64,000 nt of DNA from Aporrectodea caliginosa (GCA_020284085.1 JACEVL010000344.1:1167506-1231505), one strand, 5' to 3'; counted from the stretch's first letter, positions 48,901 to 60,439 are shown. The notes: generated from the letters alone by a model not told the origin. Numbers and translations are program-made.

Positions 48901-49285
48901 AAATTATTGTATTCATATATATATACTATATATGTATACAAATATATGCAATATATATCCCAGAGTGCCTATACTGTTTATCTAAAAGTGTCATACATGT
49001 ATAAGTAAGTGTATATATAGGCTATAATCGCCAGTGGCGTAACGAAGGGTTTCAGCGTCCAGGAACAAGAGTTGATGACTGCGCCCCTTTTTCATTTTCT
49101 TGTTGACTTTTAATCGTTCTTGTCATAGTACTGTCTAGTGTCTACCATTGAAAGCTATTTTTGCGCGCCCTTGTGCTGCGCCCGGGGGCAGTTGCCCCCC
49201 CCCTCCTCTGCCCCTTCGTTACGCCACTGATAATCGCAAACTGTGACTGTGATTCTATGAGTATAACGTTATCGTCGTAGTCGTA

Positions 49286-49316
<31 letters not shown>

Positions 49317-52300
49317 CCAAGTAGAAACACAAGTAGGTCTAAACCTAAGAGGAAGAGCGCGATCTAAATTCATTCATTCATTCATTTCAGATATATAGCG
49401 CCCCTTCAAGACTTCTACTAGGCGCTCCCGACCACAGCGCGGACACTGAATAGTTTCACGCCGAAGCGCATGAGCAATTGCGAGTGAAGGACTTGCCCAG
49501 GGTCCCTACGCGGCGGTTAAGGTGGATTCGAGCCCGCAACCCTCCGGCTGCAAGGCACCGAACATAGAGATTCGAAGCAACCCTTCGGCTGCAAGGCATC
49601 GAACATACCCCTACACCACCGCGCCCCATGCAGCCACTTGACTGTTGACTGTCAACTGAGATCGGATGATAGGAAATTTGCATCGCGTTTACATCCTACA
49701 TCAATTTAAGTATCGCATTGTAACATGAACATTGCTTACACTAGATTATGTAGCGCCAATATTCCCATCCCACGGAAGTCTGTCATCGGATCCGATCCTT
49801 GAAATCCGATCTCAGTCCATTGTTTGGAAATTCTACTCGTTAGAAGACAATCAGGTTTCAGAGACGACCACAACTACAACGCACACAACAACATCATCAC
49901 CCTTTATTATAGGAACCACTTTTCACTGCATCTTAGAATCACTATAGATCCATCAATTCCTTTTTCCATCTTTCTGAACGCTCTCTCCTTCTTTCGTTTC
50001 TTTCGCTTCCTTTCTTTTGTTTTTCCTTCCTTCTTCCTTCCTTCCGTTCTTCCTTTCGTTTTTCCTTCCTTCCGTTCTTCCTTTCGTTCTTCCTTTTTTT
50101 GTTCGTTTTTCCTTCCTTCCGTTCTTCCTTTCGTTTTTCCTTCCTTCCGTTCTTCCCGTTTTTCTTCCTTTTCTTCCTTTCCGTTCCGTTCTTCCTTCGT
50201 TTTTCTTTTCGTTCTTCCTTTCGTTCCTTCCTTCCTTCTTCCTTCGTCTTTGGAGTTCTTCTTGGGTTTTCTCCTTCCGTTCTTCCTTCGTTTGTCCTTC
50301 CTTCATCTTCCTTTCGTTTTTCCCTTCCGTTGAACTTCGTTTTTCCTTCCTTCCTTCCTTTCGTTTTTCCTTCCTTCCGTTCTTCCTTCGTTTTTCCTTC
50401 CTTCCGTTCTTCCTTTCGTTTTTCCTTCCTTCCGTTATTCCTTCGTTTATCCTTCCTTCCGTTTTTCTTCCTATCGTTTTTATATCGTTCCTTTCGTTTT
50501 TCCTTCCTTTATTCCTTTATATATATATATATAACTGTTCCTTATTCAACAGTTTTTCCTTCCTTCCGATTCCTTGCCTTGCGTTATTTTTCGTTTTTCC
50601 TTCCTTCCGTTATTCCTTTAGTTTTTCCTTCCTTCGTTATTCCTTTCGTTTTTCCATCCTTCCGTTTGGCACGTCATTCCTTCCGACCGACATTCCTTTC
50701 GTTTTTCCTTCCTTCCGACAATTCCTTTCGTTTTTCCTTCCTTCCGAGCGACCCTTAAGAGCGATTCCTTTCGTTTTTCCTTCCTTCCGTTGACTTCCAA
50801 ACAGACCGTTTGTCCTTTTAACATTAGAAATCAAATCAACCAGTTTTTCCTTCCTTCCGAGTCCAATTTATTCATAAAATGCTATGAACAAAAGAGAATT
50901 TAATACTAAATAAATGTCTGAATTTATTACTAATGCTGCTGATGCTACGAAAAGTCTAAAAACGTTCTCAAACCTTCGTGTTGGTTAACACGTTTTTCTT
51001 CCTTAAAAACCAGCAACATCACCATGCATTTTTGGGAATCGACCTTCTCCATGACAACTTTCTTTCCTTCACTGGAAGTCTTCACGTCCTTTTATAAGAA
51101 AAGTTTTATGCAGCGCTCAAACATTTCCGATAAGAGGGCTGAACAACAAAGGGCGTTTTTCCTTCCTTACTATTCCTTTCGTATATCAAAGGCCTAGTCA
51201 TATCAGATTCCCGATTGAAACAATTTCGCACTCAAACCCGTTGAACTATAGGTCGTAACATGCTAATTGTTTCGATTGGCCCTTGATTCCTTCCGTTAAT
51301 AGATCACTTCGCTCTTATGTCGGTCTTCCTCTTTTGTCGGCGCTCTTTTGTCGGCGCTCTTTTGTCCGGCGCTCTTTTGACGGCGTGCCGTCTACATGAT
51401 ATGATATGATACGAAGGATGAGAATGACATTGTTTACCGTTAGAAGGAGTTTTTCGTGTGTTGGATTGTCTGATGAATAGGTCGTTCGTCGCAGTGACTC
51501 AGCCTCAGTCTTCAGCTGATCGTAACCGTAGATCTGCTCAAGCGACGCCGTCAGGTTGGCAGAAAAACTACATATGCAACAGAAAGACACCCACACACCC
51601 ATGCATCAGAAGAATCAAGTATACACCAAGTGACTACAGTCGTAAAAAATAGACCGACAAATGGGTGAAAAATTATGTGACTCTCCGCTTATAAGACGAG
51701 CTAGAGTGAGTGATATGCCAACGATTTGCACCCTGCTGGACACAAAAGCAGATACACGTCATTATGCACTCTTAATAGCCAATCCTCTCTTGTGTAGCTC
51801 TAGAACATGATCTTGAACAAAGGCACTATACAGTCAGACACTCACAGCCTCAGTTTCATGGCAACTCGGCTGAACAACATGTTGGCCAGTAGTCTAGATT
51901 CTATTATACGACAAATGGATCCTCGGTCAAATGTGACGTCTTAACAACTGCTTCCTTGCTTTACTTACTTACTTACTCTTTGAAAGGGTAGTCGCATTGT
52001 TGTATTCAACTGTAATGTAAATCACTGGTTACGTCATACTCAGTGTGTCCAGTAGAAAGACCTGTTGGGTCTGCAGCAGTTAAGAAATAGAAGGGAGCAA
52101 AAAACGGTCGAAATGCAGTCTTAACGACCTATATTAGGAAGGAGTGGCTATTTCCACTTCTCGACAATTCTGCGGACTTCATTCCTCCAGTCTTTTGAAA
52201 CCGGTTTCAAGGCTTTAAGACGCCAACATTTCGTGGAACTTTTCAATCAATCCATTTCCCCTACTCTCTTCGCTTATCCTTTTGTCCAGCTGACTGCATT

Positions 52301-55300
52301 TCTCGCGAATTCTACGCTTTAGTTTCTCAACTCTTCCTCTTTATTTTCTTTAGCTGCTTTATCATAGCCATCATTTCCTTTACAGTTTCAGTGGGCAATC
52401 GTCACTGAAACCGGTTTAGATGATAACGCTATTGCCGCATGGATCCCACATCACGAGGGCGTTCCAGTGACACAGTGACACTGCACAGTCACCTGCTATC
52501 ATAGGTCTTCATGACTGACTGAACATAAATTTATGACAGCTATAATTCAACGGCGTTTTATTTGCGTTTTATGTTGTAGGGTCAAACTGAGGACCAGATA
52601 AACAGGACCTGACGATGTCAAAGCAATGACAGATAAACAGGAATTGACATAAAATTTTCTGCCCTGGACAGAATAGGAATTGGGACACATGTTGTCGAGG
52701 GTAAATTGTCACCTCTTCCTCATGAAGTGCATCAGTATCTTCAAACCAAAGGGATCTGATGACCAGTGAAAGGTTGCTGTAATCCAGACAGAGACTGGTG
52801 ACACATTCCAGCATTCATAAACTTATTTGGCGACCCAAAAACGTTGCGATGCAATATTATCAAGTGACTCTTAATTTTACTATACGAGAAGTAGGCCTAT
52901 ACATCAGACGAAAGACCTAACAAAAGCAACAACCAAGTACACGCAATAAGAAACTAAACATAAAGACATAATATATATATTTATGAGGCTCCTTAATAAA
53001 TCGCCAGTAGACTAGCCTAACAGGTCATACGTAATTTGAACGATAAAGCCCATTACCCATCCAACAATCGGCAACATTTCCTTGCGGGTTACATGATTTG
53101 CAAACGAATTATCAATTGAGGTGTTGAGTCCCTAACGACGATGTGAAAGGCTTACTATAGAGAAATGTGTTAATGAGGCATTTCGAAAAGATTAGCACCA
53201 AGTTCTTACACGAAAACGTAACCTGCATGCAACTCACGAGTGCTTGCCGCACTTGAAATAGCGCCTTTTTACAGAACTATACGACCTATTTGCAGAAGAA
53301 ACTTAACAACGATAACACTTTTAAGACTAAACCGTACAACTATGTTCTTTTCTGACAGACGTATATCGAAGTCATCAACCAGCCAGGCGTGACCGGATCA
53401 CGATTAGCACACGCTATGCATACTATGCAATTCGTTCTGTTCAATAAACCGTGATAAACCTGTCCAGCCTCCAATCCCTCCTCCAGTCTGTAGGAAGTCG
53501 AATCGGAAGAAGCATTAACGGTCGTTGCTAATGGAACATTGATTAATGGCGGCTGCAGAAGACGGCTATGAGGAGACGACAGAGAATTAAAGACAGCGCA
53601 ATAACTGAAGACGGATTCACTTTGTCTCAGCGCAGTCTATGGTCGTTGCTGCAGGGCTACAAGTAGTCAACTATGTTCTTTTCTGACAGACGTATATCGA
53701 GTATATGTATGCGTGTATTTTAGGCATAGTAATGTATTTCTTCGTATGTTCAGACGTTCATTTGAGGCAATGGCAGAGTAATGCCAAACCCATACATATA
53801 CTCGACCTAAGTCAGCTTTAAGACATTGGATGGGTAGCATTAGAAAGGGCAACTGACGCCTCCTCGGACATAGTAAGCTCTGTAAAGACTGAATGAGGCA
53901 ATGGCAGAGTAATGCCAAACCCAGATCAACCAAAACGAAGCAGCAATGACTCCTTGACAAGAAATTGACCAAACAGAAACTGGCAAACAAGCAATATCAT
54001 AAAAGGCAACGCCAGATTCAGCTACGGCGGCAACAACTACTGTACCGTAAATGATATGCAAAATACGACGACATATTACATGTAATACTATATATATGGT
54101 GTAATGAATTTGTGACATCGATTATGATCAGAAACAGTGGCTAACCGAACAGGGAGCAGGAATATACGATCAGAAGAAGAGGATAAAGAGAAGATGAAGG
54201 AGGATGAGGAGGAAGAGGAGGTGGAGGAGGAGGAAGAGGATGAGGAGAAGGAAGAAGAGGAGAAAGAGGAGGAAGAAGAGGAGTGGAAAGAGGCAAAACG
54301 CGAGGACGAAATGAAAGAACAAGCAGTGGAAGCAGAAGAGGAAATGAAATAGCAGAGGATAGGTGAAGAATTAAGTCATCAAAGTGCAAAAAGTGTCGAC
54401 AGATCTACATTCTACATGTCATCTGGGAGATCTTCAGATCGCCAAGTTCATACTTCATACGCAAATGCAAAGAGAGAACATTAAGAGATAGGCAGAGTAA
54501 ACAAACGGATTCTAGCAACAATCTCGGAATGTAAGTGCGCATGACAGAGGACCACCCAAGTAGATCATGCAAATGAAAACTCGCACTTATGCTCATATTC
54601 GCATTAGAAATCCATAAAGAGAAATCTTACGAATATTTTCAGATAGATATGGCTGAATAACAACACCTGAACGAAATGCGAGAAAGAGAGACAGACAGAC
54701 GGAGACAGAGACAGACAGAGACAGTGGCATTTTTATGTCTCCAGCTGCATGCAACGCTAGCTTTGTTTTGTTCTGAGACCTCCTCTGAGGAGGATTCTAC
54801 ATCCGTCATCATAGACATAAAGGCGTCGATAAACATCGTTCATGTATACTTATAGAGAAATAGTTTTTCCAGTGTTGCATTGAATGATTGTATATATAAG
54901 AAGCAGAATATAAGAAACAGCTCAAGGGCTCATAGAAAGAGAGCTCTGTGTATGATTTCGGCGGTTGATCCATGAACTCTACTCGTTTAGATCTTGAAAT
55001 GTAAACTCGTACCTAAGCTCATATTTATCACACCTATATCCTCCAACTCCCCATCTCTCTGTTTCCCTTCCGACTCACCTGTGCGCAATCTTGACATTAC
55101 CTTTCATCCACATCTCTAATCACAATCTCCAATCGCTCGTGCAACTGTAGCCTGCAGGACCTCCGCCGCATTCGACCTACATATGTATGCTTGACTTTAA
55201 AACTGCATCGTATATTCTGCTCCATTGTCCACTCCAAGTTTCATTACTGTAATTCCCTTGTCCTTAACCTGGAATCAGCCCAATATGCGTCTACAACTCA

Positions 55301-58300
55301 TCTCAAACTCACTCTCCCAAGCTGTCACCCAAACATCAACATGCCACTTCCGTCCTTCAAACACTCCACTGGCTGAAAATCTCTGAGCGCATCCACTTCG
55401 TAATCCTATCGCTAACCTATGACTCCCTACACAATTTCCAGCTCAAGTACCTTTGCCAACTCTCTGTCATCCAGCCACTCCGCTCTACCCGATCCTCCTC
55501 ATATATCTCACTCTCTTCTGCATGTCCCAAGTCATTACTCGTCTCAAGTTCGCCAACCGATCCATATACTACACTACACCTCGATTCTGGAGCGATATTT
55601 CCTCTGAATTTAGCACTCTCACACACTGTCACTCTGTCTCTCTGTCTCTGTGTCTGTCTGTCTCTCTCTCTGGTCCGTTGACCATCTCTGGACAACCACT
55701 TTGACTTGACATTCGACATTCTTGTCCTACAGTGGTCTGGCCGTATAGTAGTCGCTCGTGAATAAGCTGGTGCCCTGCGCTAGTTTTGAAGCAGCGCTTT
55801 AGTTATACGATTAAGATTATGATCTTTTCTTGCAGAGAAATGAAAGGAAGACTCACGATGAAATCTTTTCATTTCCTGGATGATTTGTTCGAATGATTTC
55901 ATCAACTGCTTCTTCGACTGATAGCATGTTGTCCGATAGTAGACGCCTCCACGACTGATGCTTTGAGTTGCGCAACAGCAAATCTAAACGAAGCAGAGAT
56001 ACATGTAATACAAGACAACCGTCTTTAATGAATGCATTAGTAAATAACACATAGCCTATACGGTCAGTAATGAATACAGTCAATATATTCAGTTAGGCCA
56101 AATATGGTCATAAAGCCTCGTGTGAATAGGTAAGTAAATGACAATTCTTCATGGTCCAGTCATGCATAGAATTCATAAACATAGGAAATTAGATCGTGTC
56201 CGATTTTCGACTTATCGTATACTATACACTTGTTCTGGCTGCGCTGAAATGTTCTGCATTCCTAAAGAACGGCGTCACTGCCGAGCAGTGCATAGATGAC
56301 GCGTGATGATTAGCTAATGTAGGGCATACGGCAAGGCAAGATATTCCTCATAAGATAAGACAAGATAGGCCTATACATCATGAGGTAAGGCAGAATAAGT
56401 TAAGGTAGGTTAAGGAAGGTAAAGTACGGTAATTGCTGTGTCTTCTGACTGCATGTATAAGGTGTAATGACTGTATAAGTGTATATGCAATGCACGTCCT
56501 CATAATTCTGTCCCAGTGCACACTTTCATGTGATTGCCTTGTACTGGGATGGAATTTCTGCAATGTCTTAATCGATTCCATTTGTTGAAGCCTCAATAGT
56601 TCTTCAGCAGCCACTCGACATCCTCTCTCGTCCTTTCGTCTGTCTGACCGTTCTTTCATCTGCGACAGACTCAATCATGCAGCACGTGCTGTCCATGTGC
56701 AAGTGCCTCTGTCATTTCATCCACTTCGACGTCCCATCCAGAATCAACCATCTTACGACAAGTGACAGCCCTTGATGCTTCGTAGGAGTAACTGCATTCC
56801 AGACTGATGAGTGTGTCTCCCTCGTTCTCCTTCCATCAAACACAATCTGACTTCTACTGCATATCTCTGCCAAGCGGCATCAGAGTGTATACGTCCCTTC
56901 CTACCCTCCCTTCCTCCCATCCTTCCCCTTCCTCTTCCTAGCTCCCTTTATCCCTCTCTCGATCTCCCTATCTTCATTTGACATTAACAAGTGACCAAAT
57001 CTATACATGGAGTTTCTAGAGGCTACGTTGAGTGTCGAATACCTGCAGTGCATCTGACTCAACCTTATTAATTTGGTTAGTCATTGGTTTCCACAGACAG
57101 ACTAAGTCAGCGCTGAACTGTCATGGGCGTTTCCAGTCAAGGCTTGCTCTGGATTCATTCAGAGACGCTGACTGCTGAGGGTAAAATATAAGGCACACAC
57201 ACATCGCAGGGTAACTTAATCAGGGTTACACAGTATACGTGGCATCTGCTTTCGTTGCAGGCGTTGGAACAACAGTTAACATTCCTGCCTCAAAAAGATT
57301 AGCCTACTCATTCAAGATCATAGTAGTTGTAAGTCTGGATGTGAGGGAATTCGACGGACTCTGCGGTTGGTATACATGTGCTGAGTTCTGGTTCATGCCA
57401 GAGATACACGCATACGTGTATCTCTGTCTCTGTCTATCTATATGCCTATCTCTGTTCAGGGCCATTGCATCGGTGTATCTCTGTATATATCTCTGTCTCT
57501 GTCTATCTATGTCTAACTCTGCTTATCTCTGTCTACCCCTATCTATCTCTGCTAAGCACGACTTGTATATCTGTCTTCCGTCTTCGATTGCCACGTCATC
57601 CAACATCAACATTCTTTACAAACCCGGAATGTGAAAGGAAGAGCGGAAGAATTCGCAAAGACGTGATGTTTGCGATCGTTCTATGCTCGATTAGTTTTAC
57701 TGCTGAATTCTTGCTAAATCTGTTTTAGTTTACATGTTTTAAATAAACACACTAAATATATTGTCCAAATGTGAGTGCGGTAATAAAGTTTAAAATAGAA
57801 ATGGGGAAATGAGTGCAATGGTTTTCGGAGCAGAAGAGAAAGCCATATCCGAAAGAACGCGATTTATGAAGATGGTGCGCTTCATTTGACAACTGCGGCT
57901 GCTATATACACTGTGTCCTGAAAAAAGGGACCCCTTTTGGTAATATGAAAATAAACTAGTAAATGTTCATCGATTTTTAAAATTCCAAGACCATTTTAAT
58001 CCTGACATAATTTGCTAAATACTGGTTAATGCATACAAGTTTTTGTTATTTAATAATGATGTCAAAATGACGTAATTTTCATCAAAATTCAAGTGTCAAG
58101 GACGGCACAACAAATCATCTAAAATTTTCAATATTATTTTAAACTGTCATTTTTCAATTATAAAGCAGCATAAAGACGATCATTTTGACTGTTCGTTGGT
58201 GTAGCGATGGCAAACAACTTTTCATCCGTGAACCATATGAAATTTACCATGTGAGCCGGATAGCGACCTAACAGTTGCCCTGAACACTCAAGCCGTGCTT

Positions 58301-60431
58301 TCTTGTTGGCTTCTGTTGATTCCGTCGCTCGACGTTTCTTAAAACATTTTAAGCCGAGGTCTTTCTTGACAATTTTATGCACGGAAGTTTTTGAAATGTC
58401 AAGTCTCTCGAGCGATTTCTCTTAGCGTTAGATGCGACTGTGGTTTATCTTCTTGACTTAAAACAAGATCTAACACCTGCTCAATATTTTCATGTTTCCG
58501 TGCAGTTCTCGGTCTACCGCTGCCCGCGCGACGCTGAGACGATCCGGTTGAATCAATTTTTCTTAGAAGCTTCTTTAGACCACCTAATGTCCAACCCTTG
58601 TCCGGAACTTTTCTAATGAACTTTTTGCTCCGTAATGTTTGTTTTTCCGTAAAAATGTTATAACAATTTTGTCTTCGTTTTTGTCTTTTGTTTTCTAACC
58701 GTGTTGTTTTTACAATTTGCTATTTCAAGACGTCATTTTGACGTAATTTTTTTAACTGGGCCGTTTATAAATTACAAATTTGTTGATAATTATGTCAGGA
58801 TTAAAATGGTCTTGGAATTTTAAAAATCGATGAACATTTACTAGTTTTTTTCGTATTACCATAAGGGGGTCCCTTTTTTCAGGACACAGTGTATATAGGA
58901 AACTGATAGGAATGCATGGAATTCTGTGTTTGTCCAAATTGGACCAATTGAACATCTGACCATTTCTTGCCGTGAGGAGTGACCACTGCATTGTCAATTT
59001 GCCACTGCTCTAGTACTCTTGGAGACGCAATCTCTGGCATTTTGATCGATTGCGACAATCATAAAGAGCTTTTTTCTCTCTCTGTCTCTCTGTCTCTCTG
59101 TCTGTCTCTGTCTGTCTGTCTTTCTCTCTTTTTCTATCTCTCTCCCTCCAAACATGCCCGAAGAGACTGTGACAGAGAAAGAATTGATCAAGACGCTGTA
59201 ACCCGATGCCAAGAAAATGAAAACGCTATAGGCTTATGACAAGCTGAACAATTGCTCTGACCTCTTGAACTGTTCACTCTATAGTCTCTTCAGTACAAAA
59301 TAATTGATTATAGTTTACTGGCTATATGAATTCTGCAATATATATATAAAATATATTGGCATTTATACAGCGCATATATAAATGCCTGGCCGGTTGCGCT
59401 GGGAGCTATAGGGAGCTATGTATTTAAATGTAATCTCAGTCCTTGACCGCAGATTCTTTGCTCCACAGCACAAGGTCTTCTGGTTCTTCATCTGTCCCGT
59501 ATACTTCCAGAATGCCACTTGGTTACCTCTTTTGGCACACTGTAGCAGACTAATTCTATGCAGCCTGCGATGTAGGCTTCTTTTTCTCTGCCTCTATTTT
59601 GTCAACAATTATTGAAGACCGGTTTAGTTTATCGTGACTTGTGTTTTCAACTTGCAATGGAAGCACCTCTGAGTAGTTTAAGTTTTCTTGAAGATGCTCT
59701 ATATAAATGTGCAATTACGATTACCATATATTAAGTGGAATTTCAGAACATGTATTGCCATCAAAGACAAATGTAAGAGTTCAATTTATGATTAACCAAA
59801 TTAATCGACGTCCGTCAAAATAATGAGCAATGACTATATACCACACAATTGGCAGTGGTCATAATGATGATGATGATAACGAGGAGGAGGAGGAGGACGA
59901 GGACGAGGAGAAGGAGGACGAGGACGAGGAGGAGAGGGTAATGATGATGATTATGAAGATGAGGATGGTGAAAGTGATGATAATGATGATCATTATTATT
60001 ATGAGGATGAGGATCATTGAGGATGGTGATGTAGGTGATGATAATAATGATGGTAATAATTATGATAATTATGAGGATAAGGATGGTGACGACGATGACG
60101 AAGTCGACGATGAGAAGAACATGAAGAAGGTGGAATATAGGAAAGTGAGGAAGGTGAAGAATAAGAAGTAGAAGAAGAAGATGATGACGATGACAACGAC
60201 GACGACGATGATGATGATGAAACAGGAAGAAAGAGGACGAGGAAACAAAAGCAAATGGAGGAGAATGCAATCGAGAAGATAAGAAGGAGGATGAGTTGGA
60301 AGTGGAGAAGGAGGATGGATGGAGCAATACCTACCGATCTTTCGTGTTCTTGTTCCTAGTTCAAGTTTCTTGTTGGAGCAGATTCGATCGAGTTTGTATC
60401 CGAGTAAGAGAACGAGTAGACAATTCATCAT
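45747..60431 (-). CDS. ELMOD: ELMO domain-containing protein, ELMOD1/2 type (complete gene, 7 exons, 291 aa)
   Basis: ELMOD1-3 are GTPase-activating proteins for ARL2 and ARF-family GTPases, acting on lipid droplets, ER, mitochondria and centrosomes. Exons 5' to 3' on the minus strand: 60431-60335, 55983-55857, 51567-51438, 49873-49740, 46984-46916, 46446-46313, 45931-45747. All junctions are GT-AG and in phase, and together they give 291 codons plus TGA (human ELMOD1/2 have about 290-330). Signatures: YKLDRICSNK (family CELQRI), RNSK, SSDNPTHEKLLL, RISKQWTEIGFQG then TDFRGMGILALHNLVYFA, YSLAIVAINLTGL, YEFDKFWFTEKPADVMQFN. Arg152 in TDFRG is the predicted GAP arginine of this family. The usual DD of GFQGDD is SD here. 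Introns hold a mariner, a hAT MITE, SINE and LINE fragments and minisatellites. Confidence 0.94.
46313..46446 (-). CDS. ELMOD: ELMOD exon 6 (residues 186-231)
   Basis: Encodes YSLAIVAINLTGLTHHLLTS, then HFYNCVPGQP and LHKVF. This is close to YSFAIVGINLT...HFYN.APEAP in human ELMOD1. Donor TTTG|GTAAGA, phase 1. Confidence 0.95.
46916..46984 (-). CDS. ELMOD: ELMOD exon 5 (residues 163-186)
   Basis: 69 nt, phase 2 on both sides. Encodes YFATHYNSLAQQLMKNSYH and KEF. Donor TTTGG|GTAAGA. Confidence 0.92.
47080..47240. repeat. GACA-rich microsatellite
   Basis: Mixed GACA, GAGACA and GACTGA units in an ELMOD intron. Confidence 0.85.
48765..49005. mobile_element. Foldback-type inverted repeat with AT microsatellite centre
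   Basis: TATGACACTTTTAGATAA, then a TAGGCACTCTGGG block (48773-48877), is mirrored by CCCAGAGTGCCTATA and TTATCTAAAAGTGTCATA (48957-48997). The middle is TATATA sequence. A small palindromic MITE is the simplest reading. ELMOD intron. Confidence 0.75.
49032..49229. mobile_element. hAT-type MITE, 198 bp
   Basis: Inverted ends CAGTGGCGTAACGAAGGG and CCCTTCGTTACGCCACTG with a perfect 8-bp duplication ATAATCGC (49024-49031 and 49230-49237). Non-coding. ELMOD intron. Confidence 0.95.
49286..49312. repeat. (TA)n microsatellite
   Basis: About 13 TA units. Confidence 0.95.
49366..49626 (-). mobile_element. SINE, monomeric second-unit copy with (TGAA)n tail
   Basis: Minus-strand head GGGGCGCGGTGGTGTAGGGG through the GGGTCCCTACGCGGCG region (complement) to an AGCGC end, matching the second half of the dimeric SINE at 15.5 kb. 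The tail is TGAA repeats rather than AATAC. About 40 bp of the head (CCTTCGGCTGCAAGGC type) is tandemly duplicated. Confidence 0.88.
49740..49873 (-). CDS. ELMOD: ELMOD exon 4 (residues 119-163), GAP motif
   Basis: Acceptor GCGTTGTAG, donor CTAGT|GTAAGC. Encodes LWSSLKPDCLLTSRISKQW, EIGFQGSDPMTDFRGMGILA and LHNL. This is the most conserved ELMO block and contains the arginine of TDFRG. Confidence 0.95.
49980..50870 (+). repeat. TTCC/TTTCG minisatellite, about 0.9 kb
   Basis: Variable units built from CGTTTTTCCTTCCTTCCGTT. Isolated copies of TTTTTCCTTCCTT continue at about 51155 and 51290, separated by unique sequence. The long Phe/Ser/Pro open frames over it are artefacts. ELMOD intron between exons 3 and 4. 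Confidence 0.92.
51325..51385. repeat. Short tandem repeat of GTCGGCGCTCTTTT
   Basis: Four tandem 14-16 bp units, 50-100 bp downstream of ELMOD exon 3. Confidence 0.9.
51438..51567 (-). CDS. ELMOD: ELMOD exon 3 (residues 75-118)
   Basis: Acceptor ATATGTAG, donor ACG|GTAAAC. Encodes TASLEQIYGYDQL, ESLRRTTYSSDNPTHEKLLLT, corresponding to LLQIVGYRNL...YDSDNPQHEEMLL. Phase 2 in, phase 0 out. Confidence 0.9.
51960..54130. other. ELMOD intron, no further gene recognised
   Basis: Unique sequence. CTATGTTCTTTTCTGACAGA occurs at 53340 and 53672, and GAGGCAATGGCAGAGTAATG at 53764 and 53894, so local duplications are present. Confidence 0.5.
54165..54350. repeat. Purine-rich GAGGAA repeat
   Basis: Imperfect GAG/GAA triplets. 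The Glu-rich frame is a repeat translation. Confidence 0.9.
55010..55650 (+). pseudogene. LINE reverse transcriptase C-terminal fragment (plus copy)
   Basis: Plus-strand frames give DSPVRNLDITFHPHL, SLQDLRRIRP, SIVHSKFHYCNSLVLNLES, PLRSTRSSSYISLSS, then RLKFANRSIYYTTPRFWSD in another frame. The SIVHSK and LVLNLES blocks match the minus-strand copy near 7.7 kb, so both derive from one family. ELMOD intron. Confidence 0.88.
55857..55983 (-). CDS. ELMOD: ELMOD exon 2 (residues 33-75)
   Basis: Acceptor TTCGTTTAG, donor TCATC|GTGAGT. Encodes LLLRNSKHQSWRRLL and SVEEAVDEIIRTNHPGNE, matching the SLRDSK...IEDIMELKKINP region of ELMOD1. Phase 1 in, phase 2 out. Confidence 0.87.
56090..57230. other. 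ELMOD intron, unidentified open frames only
   Basis: The minus-strand frame at 56674-56378 (MKERSDRRKDERGCRVAAEE, LLRLQQMESIKTLQKFHPST) and an adjoining frame near 56830-56690 (ECSYSYEASRAVTCRKMVDS) look more coding-like than background. I recognise no family. Confidence 0.3.
57420..57560. repeat. CTATCTCTGT-type simple repeat
   Basis: Irregular TATCTCTGTCTC units within an ELMOD intron. Confidence 0.85.
57909..58891 (-). mobile_element. Tc1/mariner-like transposon, internally deleted
   Basis: Long inverted ends of about 100 bp beginning CACTGTGTCCTGAAAAAAGG at both sides, each flanked by TA (57907-57908 and 58892-58893). The minus strand carries part of a transposase: IRKVPDKGWTLGGLKKLLRK, GSGRPRTARKHENIEQVLDL and SHLTLREIARET to a stop, then in another frame SVHKIVKKDLGLKCFKKR and FIWFTDEKLFAIATP, SQNDRLYA. 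WFTDEK is the first catalytic Asp block. The second and third acidic positions are missing because the C-terminal part is absent, so the copy is inactive. Confidence 0.93.
59050..59150. repeat. CTCTGT simple repeat
   Basis: TCTCTG/TCTGTC units in an ELMOD intron. Confidence 0.85.
59865..60290. repeat. GAT/GAG purine-rich trinucleotide region
   Basis: Mixed GAT, GAG and GAC triplets adjoining ELMOD exon 1 on its intron side. Acidic frames are artefacts. Confidence 0.9.
60335..60431 (-). CDS. ELMOD: ELMOD exon 1 (residues 1-32)
   Basis: Starts MMNCLLVLLLGYKLDRIC. An in-frame stop lies just upstream, so this ATG is the first available unless an earlier exon exists. Ends KI with donor ATCG|GTAGGT, phase 1. 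The short hydrophobic start resembles the membrane-associated N-terminus of vertebrate ELMOD1/2. Confidence 0.78.
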
Positions 60432-60439
60432 TGCTATTC

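Noticed and set aside
49824..50834. Phe/Ser-rich plus-strand ORFs up to 258 codons
   Set aside because: They follow the TTCC/TTTCG minisatellite and overlap each other in several frames; the ELMOD exon on the other strand explains the only unique part.
51840..51902. Possible exon LLANMLFSRVAMKLRL with a GTGAGT donor inside an ELMOD intron
   Set aside because: No family match, a weak acceptor, and it does not fit the ELMOD protein.
52689..52790. Possible ELMOD exon (LCLDYSNLSLVIRSLWFEDT, ALHEEE) on the minus strand with fitting phase
   Set aside because: The exon at 51438-51567 matches the same region of ELMOD far better and fits the next exon's phase; this one would duplicate it.
59815..60327. 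Ser/Leu/Ile-rich minus-strand ORF of 170 codons
   Set aside because: It is the complement of GAT/GAG triplet repeats.
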